64,000 nucleotides of DNA from contig JALIGW010000003.1 of NCBI GenBank assembly GCA_023053685.1, forward strand, positions 43,222,496 through 43,286,495, read 5' to 3'. The notes beneath the pieces are model-generated. The model had not been told where the DNA came from, did not search any database, and saw only the letters and a list, made by a program, of their open reading frames with translations. Below, one piece after another: positions 59,220-64,000 of this stretch. Numbering within the stretch: position 1 is the first letter of the stretch; every line of letters begins with the position of its first letter. Position numbers and translations under genes: made by a program. This stretch comes from Diadophis punctatus similis (taxonomy: Eukaryota > Chordata > Lepidosauria > Squamata > Dipsadidae).

Positions 59220-59640
59220 AAGAAGACATGCTGTTGTCCTGTTCATCTTTAGACCTGGAGGTGGCTTTGTAGTCCCAATCTAGAAGCATAGATTCTAGCA
59301 TAATGGGGGCACAATAGGAACACTGTGCTAGACATTGTTGTAGTAAAGGTGGATGTTGTGCCATGATGCGCCTGTCTTCAAAGCTGGTGAAGGCTTCATA
59401 GCGCAGGACTCACGAGCAGGTTCTGTCAGCAGCTACAGTTTCTAGTTCTCTTTACTGAATGTCACAATGGCATAGGGTTTCTTTCACAGTATCTTTGTAA
59501 CATTTGTGTATCTAGAATCTCCCTGAAGCTCATGAGGCCAAGAAAGAATTACTTGGGAGCCAAGAGTTTTGACAAGTGCGTTTGTAGGCTAGATGATCAA
59601 GAAGAGAAGTCATTTTCCACTTTGTTGCCACTAGATCCAA
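59220..59640 (-). pseudogene. Decayed LINE-type ORF C-terminus with zinc-finger-like end
   Basis: Minus-strand pieces in shifting frames read QRYCERN (compare RYKDTLKRN of retroelement proteins), then LETVAADRTC..VL.YEAFTSFEDRRIMA, and CPHYARIYASRLGLQSHLQV, which resembles the CxxC..SRIGLxSHxR finger closing many non-LTR retroelement ORFs. Frameshifts and stops are frequent. The clade cannot be fixed by eye; a domesticated host gene is unlikely given the decay. Confidence 0.5.
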
Positions 59641-59763
59641 AAGCTTCAAACAACAGCAATGTTTCCACCAGCAAGTTCATCAACCACGGATGATGGGAAT
59701 TACATACCTACACCTTTAAGTATATCAGCTTAGGAAAGGCTGCTATGGGAAATAAGTGAAAGG

Positions 59764-60056
59764 CAGGGGTGGGTTCGTCCCGGTGCGGTCGACTCTGCTG
59801 CACTGGTAGGGGGCGTCCGATTGCTCAATTTGCGCGCGATGGCTTCGGTGCCATCTTCACTGGTCCGTCGCGTGCATCGCGATCTTTTTAAAAGAATTTT
59901 TGGGCTTTTTTGCTTCTGCGCATGCGCAGAAGCAAAATCTCGCCGAAATCTCATGAGGGGACACATGCGCATGTGATATTTCGGCAAGATTTTCCTTCCG
60001 CGCATAGAGATGCGCGCGCAGCGCACCAGCATCGGTAAGTGAGCAACCCGCCCCTG
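59764..60056. mobile_element. hAT MITE (293 bp) with 30-bp palindrome
   Basis: Starts CAGGGGTGGGTTCGTCCCGG and ends GAGCAACCCGCCCCTG, flanked by GTGAAAGG (59756-59763) and GTGTAAGG (60057-60064). 59908-59937 is a perfect 30-bp palindrome centred on TGCGCATGCGCA. Same family as 30140-30498. Confidence 0.9.
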
Positions 60057-60061
60057 GTGTA

Positions 60062-60464
60062 AGGTAGATCTTACTTAACAACAGTAATTGGATCTAGAAT
60101 TTCTGTCGCTAAGTAACATGGTCATAAAGTCTAATGTCACATGACCACACCACTTTGTGATGGAAATTCTGGCATTTCTGGTTACTGTCATTAAGTGAAC
60201 CCGCTCTGTGTTTAAGCAAGGATCTCACATGGTTACTGTTTGCTGCTGGCTTCCCACTGACTTTGCTTGAAGGAAGCTGGCAACAAAGGTCACAAATGGC
60301 ACTCATATGGCTGCGGGATGCTGCAACATCATAATTGCGAGGCTAGTACCGAATACACAGATTGCAATCATGTGACCACAGGGACACTGTCAACAATGTA
60401 AGGATGAGTACCATTCATTCAGTGTTGTCATGAGTTTGAATGGTCATTAAGCAAAGACTACCTA
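60062..60464. mobile_element. TA-target MITE (about 403 bp)
   Basis: Left AGGTAGATCTTACTTAACAA and right CATTAAGCAAAGACTACCTA are diverged inverted repeats with flanking TA (60060-60061, 60465-60466). Inner motifs TCACATGACCAC and GCGGGATGCTGCAACATCA match the family at 46581. The hAT element to its left used its first bases as target. Confidence 0.75.
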
Positions 60465-60466
60465 TA

Positions 60467-62160
60467 TCAATGCAACCCTGGTGTCTTTGTAACATGAGCT
60501 TAAAAATCTCTGAAGAGGCATGAATAAGCCAATGAATGAGCTTCTAGTTGCCTACTCCTGTGTTTATTAACAAAGACAAAATAGTAATTCAAAGTCTCAG
60601 AGGTGAATTACCCACTTTATTTGGAATCTGTAGGAGAGGTTTCATGATTGCTGCTAACATTCCTGTGGAGTAAAACAGGGGTAAGGGGCAAGGAGGCCAT
60701 TTCCCTCTGGCTATGCCATTTATGGATTCCCAAATAGCTATTTCCAATATGAAACCTTTTTGTGCACCATAGAGCTCAGCTATAATGAAGTGATCTAAGA
60801 GTTGACACTGGTAGCATTTCCAGTGTACAACAGGGTCCTTTTGCCCCTGGGATGTGTCATCTAATTACCAGACTGGAAATGGGAAGCAAGCTGCCTTCTT
60901 CACAGGTTAATAATATTTGGTGACTTCATTATTTCTTGGGAGATCAATGAGATTTTACAAAATGGGAAAAGAATCATAAGAGAAGAACTGTATAATAGCC
61001 TTTGAAGGAAAAGCTACGCTAAAGAGCAAGTGGCTGATCTGCTCAGCTGTCATTGATGGCCTGTGCAGGGAAAAGGGTCGTGGACTTTGGTCAGCTGCCA
61101 TTGCATGTCTCAGAAGAGCTGGGAAGCATTGGTTGTTGCTGATATCAGGCAATATGCAAATTGTGTGGGCAGAAGGTTTTAATTTTTTTCTGAACTCTTT
61201 TTCCATCTAAATGATATTGGTCAGAGGAGAAAATATATATACTTGCAAGGAATAGGAACCTGATTTTAAAAATACATGGACAAACTCCTGAACAGTGTCC
61301 AGCATCCACACCTTGACATTCTGGGTTATTGATTCCTGTTAAAATCAACCTTGAAAAGTAAAATGCCCAATTTAAGCACTTGTTACTAATGGGTTAAAAG
61401 TCAACAATCCACAAATCATTCAGATTAACCTTCAGCAGCATCTGTGTCTTCAGTGGGGTATCTGAGGCCATTTCTACATTTCTTTGTTTTCAGCAGCTTC
61501 TTATATTCTTTATCACTGAACGCAGAGAAGATGCCTGCCCTCAATTAATTTGCAGGAAAACCGTCATATCATAAATGCTGCATCTAAGTTAGAATGATGC
61601 ATAGAGTTGTTACATTAGCAGGCACTCAGTTGTAGTTAATGGTGCAAACACAGAGTAGACTCCTGTCAAATATAATCAGTGAATGAAGTATAAGAAAAGG
61701 AAGTGGGAAGATAAAAATGAGGTTTCACAGAAAAATAAGATGAGCCAAATAACACGAATGTAGAAAATGACATTTCTGACTGAGTGTTCATTAGCTTTTT
61801 TAAAAGAAGTATAAACTACCATTTAGAATAAATGATCCAAAAGCAAACAACAAAGAATAATACATAATCAAACAGTTATTAAAAACAATAATCAATGGGA
61901 CATTGTTCACAGTAAACATTAACCCAGTATTTAATGCCAGTTTAAAATCCAGTGGTTGAGAGTTTCATGGATTTTCTTGGACATTAAATCCACTTCAGTT
62001 TTACAAAGTGGGCACGGCATAAGATATGTTCTAATATGATGCAATAAAATATATCAAGCAACTATATATGGTATGCAGATACCCTTATTATCTACTTCGC
62101 AATCAATATACAAATTGTCTATAGTTGATCAAAATTAAGAAGTCTGGTTCAGATCACTGA
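60467..62160. other. Unique AT-rich non-coding sequence
   Basis: About 1.7 kb, no recognised element. Confidence 0.5.
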
Positions 62161-62162
62161 AA

Positions 62163-62252
62163 TTTAACTTATTTATTATTTATTATTTATTTTATTAGTT
62201 GCATTTGTATGCCGCCCACTCCACAGAGACTCTGGGCGGCTCACAACAGTAT
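62163..62252 (-). mobile_element. L2-type LINE 3' end
   Basis: TTATTTATTATTTATTATTT tail, then TGTATGCCGCCCACTCCACA and GAGACTCTGGGCGGCTCACA: the L2 3' hairpin in reverse, better preserved than the other short copies. Confidence 0.8.
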
Positions 62253-62905
62253 CTTAATATCTGAGGCAGAATAAAGTTCAGAAAAGGGGTCTTCCTTTTT
62301 TATAGACTCATATGGGAAAACAGAATTTTATGTTCTGTAATTTTTTTATTATCAGAATCTTATGAAAACTTAATTCACAGAAATTGGTTTGGGGATTGTT
62401 GAGACATGGTCTTTTAAAACGGTAAATAATCAGTTCTCCCTCATCTGTGGTTTGATTGTGGATGAGAAGGTCTAACCGCTTTGTATAACCAAGATATGGG
62501 TTGAAGAATTGTTAGTCTCATCCAAATAATCTAGAAGATATTCAGGCTAATATAATTGGTGGATGTATTAAAGTCTGGTCATCCATGTAGAATATGTGTA
62601 TGACACATACAGTTAAACAATAGCTTGTGGGAATCCCCTTTCAGTATAGCTCATATCCCACTGATAGCAATAAGCCAATCTGGGAGAACATTAATAACAA
62701 TCAAAAGTACTCTGTAGTGGTAAATGGAAGTAGTTAAATAATTTTTGTCTTCAATATTGCATCCCTGAATGTAACCCAGCAGAAATTTTCTAGATGGTTG
62801 AACTTTTCTGATTCACTGTTGAGGTCATGTAAGATCTTTGGTATTTCATTGTGATATGTTGGCTAGACATTTTGTCATTAAAATTGTTCACATTCTTCAC
62901 AATTC
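62253..62905. other. Unique non-coding sequence
   Basis: No recognised element. Confidence 0.45.
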
Positions 62906-62908
62906 TGC

Positions 62909-62988
<80 letters not shown>

Positions 62989-64000
62989 ACGCTCTTATAG
63001 GCCGCCCAATCCCGTGGGACTCAGGGCGGCGTACAGCATAAATAAGAACGTACATTTAAAAACAATCATAATTTAAATTAAAATATAATTAAAAAGAACA
63101 TTATAAACACAACATTCAGGGGGAATCTGATTGTCCTATTCACCCCATCTGCCGGAAGAGCCATGTTTTTAAGGCTTTACGGAAGGCCAGCAGGGTGGGG
63201 ATAGTCCGGATCTCTGGTGGAAGTTGGTTCCAGAGGGACGGGGCTCCCACAGAGAAGGCCCTCCCCCGTGGCCCCGCCAGTCGGCATTGTTTGGCCGACG
63301 GGACCCGGAGGAGGCCCTCTCTGTGGGACCTAACCGGTCTTAGGGAGGTATGTGGTAGGATGCGGTCCCGCAGGTAACCTTGCCCTGAGCCATGTAGGGC
63401 TTTAAAGGTAACGACCAACACCTTAAATTGCAACCGGAGACTAATTGGTAGCCAATGCAGCTGGCGAAGGAGAGGTGTTACGTGGGTGTATCTTGGTACA
63501 CCCACTACAGCTCGTGCAGCTGCATTCTGTACCAGCTGGAGTCTCCGGATGCTCTTCGAGGGTAGCCCCATGTATTGCGCATTACAGTAGTCTAGCCGTG
63601 AGGTGACAAGGGCATGAGTGACTGTGAGCAAGGCCTCCCTCTCCAAGTAAGGTCGCAATTGGTGCACAAGACGGATTTGTGCAAAGGCCCCCCTAGCCAC
63701 AGCTGAAAGATGTTGCTCCAATTTTAGCTGTGGGTCTAGGAGGACACCCAAATTGCGAACCTGTTCTGAGGGAGTCAATTTTTCTCCCCCGAGAACCAAG
63801 GAGGGACAGTCGACATAGTCCTTGGGAGGCAATATCCAGAGCCACTCAGTCTTGTCTGGGTTGAGCCTGAGTCTGTTCACTCCCATCCAGACCCTCACAT
63901 CGTCCAGGCAGCGGCACATTACATCAACTGCTTCACTGAACTGACACGGGGTGGAGATGTACAACTGGGTATCGTCAGCATACTGCTGATACCTCACCCC
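62909..64000 (-). mobile_element. Second L2-type LINE, continuing past the window end
   Basis: (AAAT)n tail at 62909-62987, 3' hairpin GCCGCCCAATCCCGTGGGAC with GGGCGGC, 3' UTR, then the ORF2 C-terminus. Closely related to the 54-kb copy and in the same orientation, about 9 kb away. Confidence 0.88.
63140..64000 (-). CDS. L2-type LINE ORF2, C-terminal part (partial at window edge)
   Basis: An open frame of 286 codons runs to the window edge, so its beginning is unseen. It opens at the catalytic box (QYADDTQLYI) and continues with LRLNPDKTEWLWILPPKD, LTPSEQVRNLGVLLD, LVTSRLDYCNAQYMGLP, QLHWLPISLRLQFKVL and SVGAPSLWNQLPPEI to a stop at 63140. It parallels residues from 335 onward of the 54-kb protein with scattered substitutions. 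Because no stop or shift interrupts it, the copy is probably young; whether it is full length with endonuclease must be read beyond this window. Confidence 0.85.
   Translation of the reverse strand, partial: GVRYQQYADDTQLYISTPCQFSEAVDVMCRCLDDVRVWMGVNRLRLNPDKTEWLWILPPKDYVDCPSLVLGGEKLTPSEQVRNLGVLLDPQLKLEQHLSAVARGAFAQIRLVHQLRPYLEREALLTVTHALVTSRLDYCNAQYMGLPSKSIRRLQLVQNAAARAVVGVPRYTHVTPLLRQLHWLPISLRLQFKVLVVTFKALHGSGQGYLRDRILPHTSLRPVRSHREGLLRVPSAKQCRLAGPRGRAFSVGAPSLWNQLPPEIRTIPTLLAFRKALKTWLFRQMG

Overview
The window looks like transposon-rich, gene-poor DNA from a squamate reptile, most likely an advanced (colubroid) snake. I recognise no host protein-coding exon, rRNA or tRNA gene. The case for a snake rests on the repeat content, judged from memory of published families. 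There are tRNA-derived SINEs of the Sauria type with a Bov-B-like 3' tail (6597-6850, 12538-12790, 19028-19258, 45208-45440), a 5S-rRNA-derived SINE (about 17945-18130) and a Rex1/Babar-like LINE whose 3' end runs into AGAAT/AGAAC pentamers (24482-25430). CR1, L2 and L1 LINEs coexist, and many small hAT elements are present. A lizard cannot be strictly excluded.

Layout. 1-6860 holds a hAT MITE, a 5'-truncated L1 with a 14-bp target duplication, a second hAT MITE with a long hairpin, and a composite block (3882-6450). That block has hAT-like ends and 9 identical flanking bases; inside it lie a TA-flanked MITE and a separate 851-bp hAT-like element (4453-5303) carrying GC-rich cargo. 6.8-15 kb is mostly unique AT-rich DNA with a SPIN-like hAT MITE (9345-9706), another hAT MITE (11675-12227) and two SINEs. 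15-19.3 kb contains a CR1 with a (TTG)n(TTA)n tail, a TIR element with internal tandem repeats, the 5S SINE with a pentamer array, and an L2 relic. 19-30 kb is mostly unique apart from one hAT MITE and two Rex-like LINE copies. 30-45 kb has three-way mixing of hAT, L1, L2, CR1 and microsatellites. 45-52.4 kb has nested SINEs, TA MITEs, a 46-bp exact direct repeat and a hAT MITE. 53.9-56.1 kb and 62.9-64.0 kb hold two L2-type LINEs on the minus strand with open reverse-transcriptase frames; the second runs off the window end.

Nothing here forms an operon or pathway. The functional relationships are between LINEs and the SINEs or microsatellites they generate, and between non-autonomous DNA transposons and absent hAT or TA-target transposases. 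The least expected signals are the composite hAT block and its GC-rich, exon-like cargo, the repeated NRF1-like palindrome inside several MITEs, and a 40-bp exact inverted repeat at 56265-56738. All family names come from recognition by eye; no database search was run.
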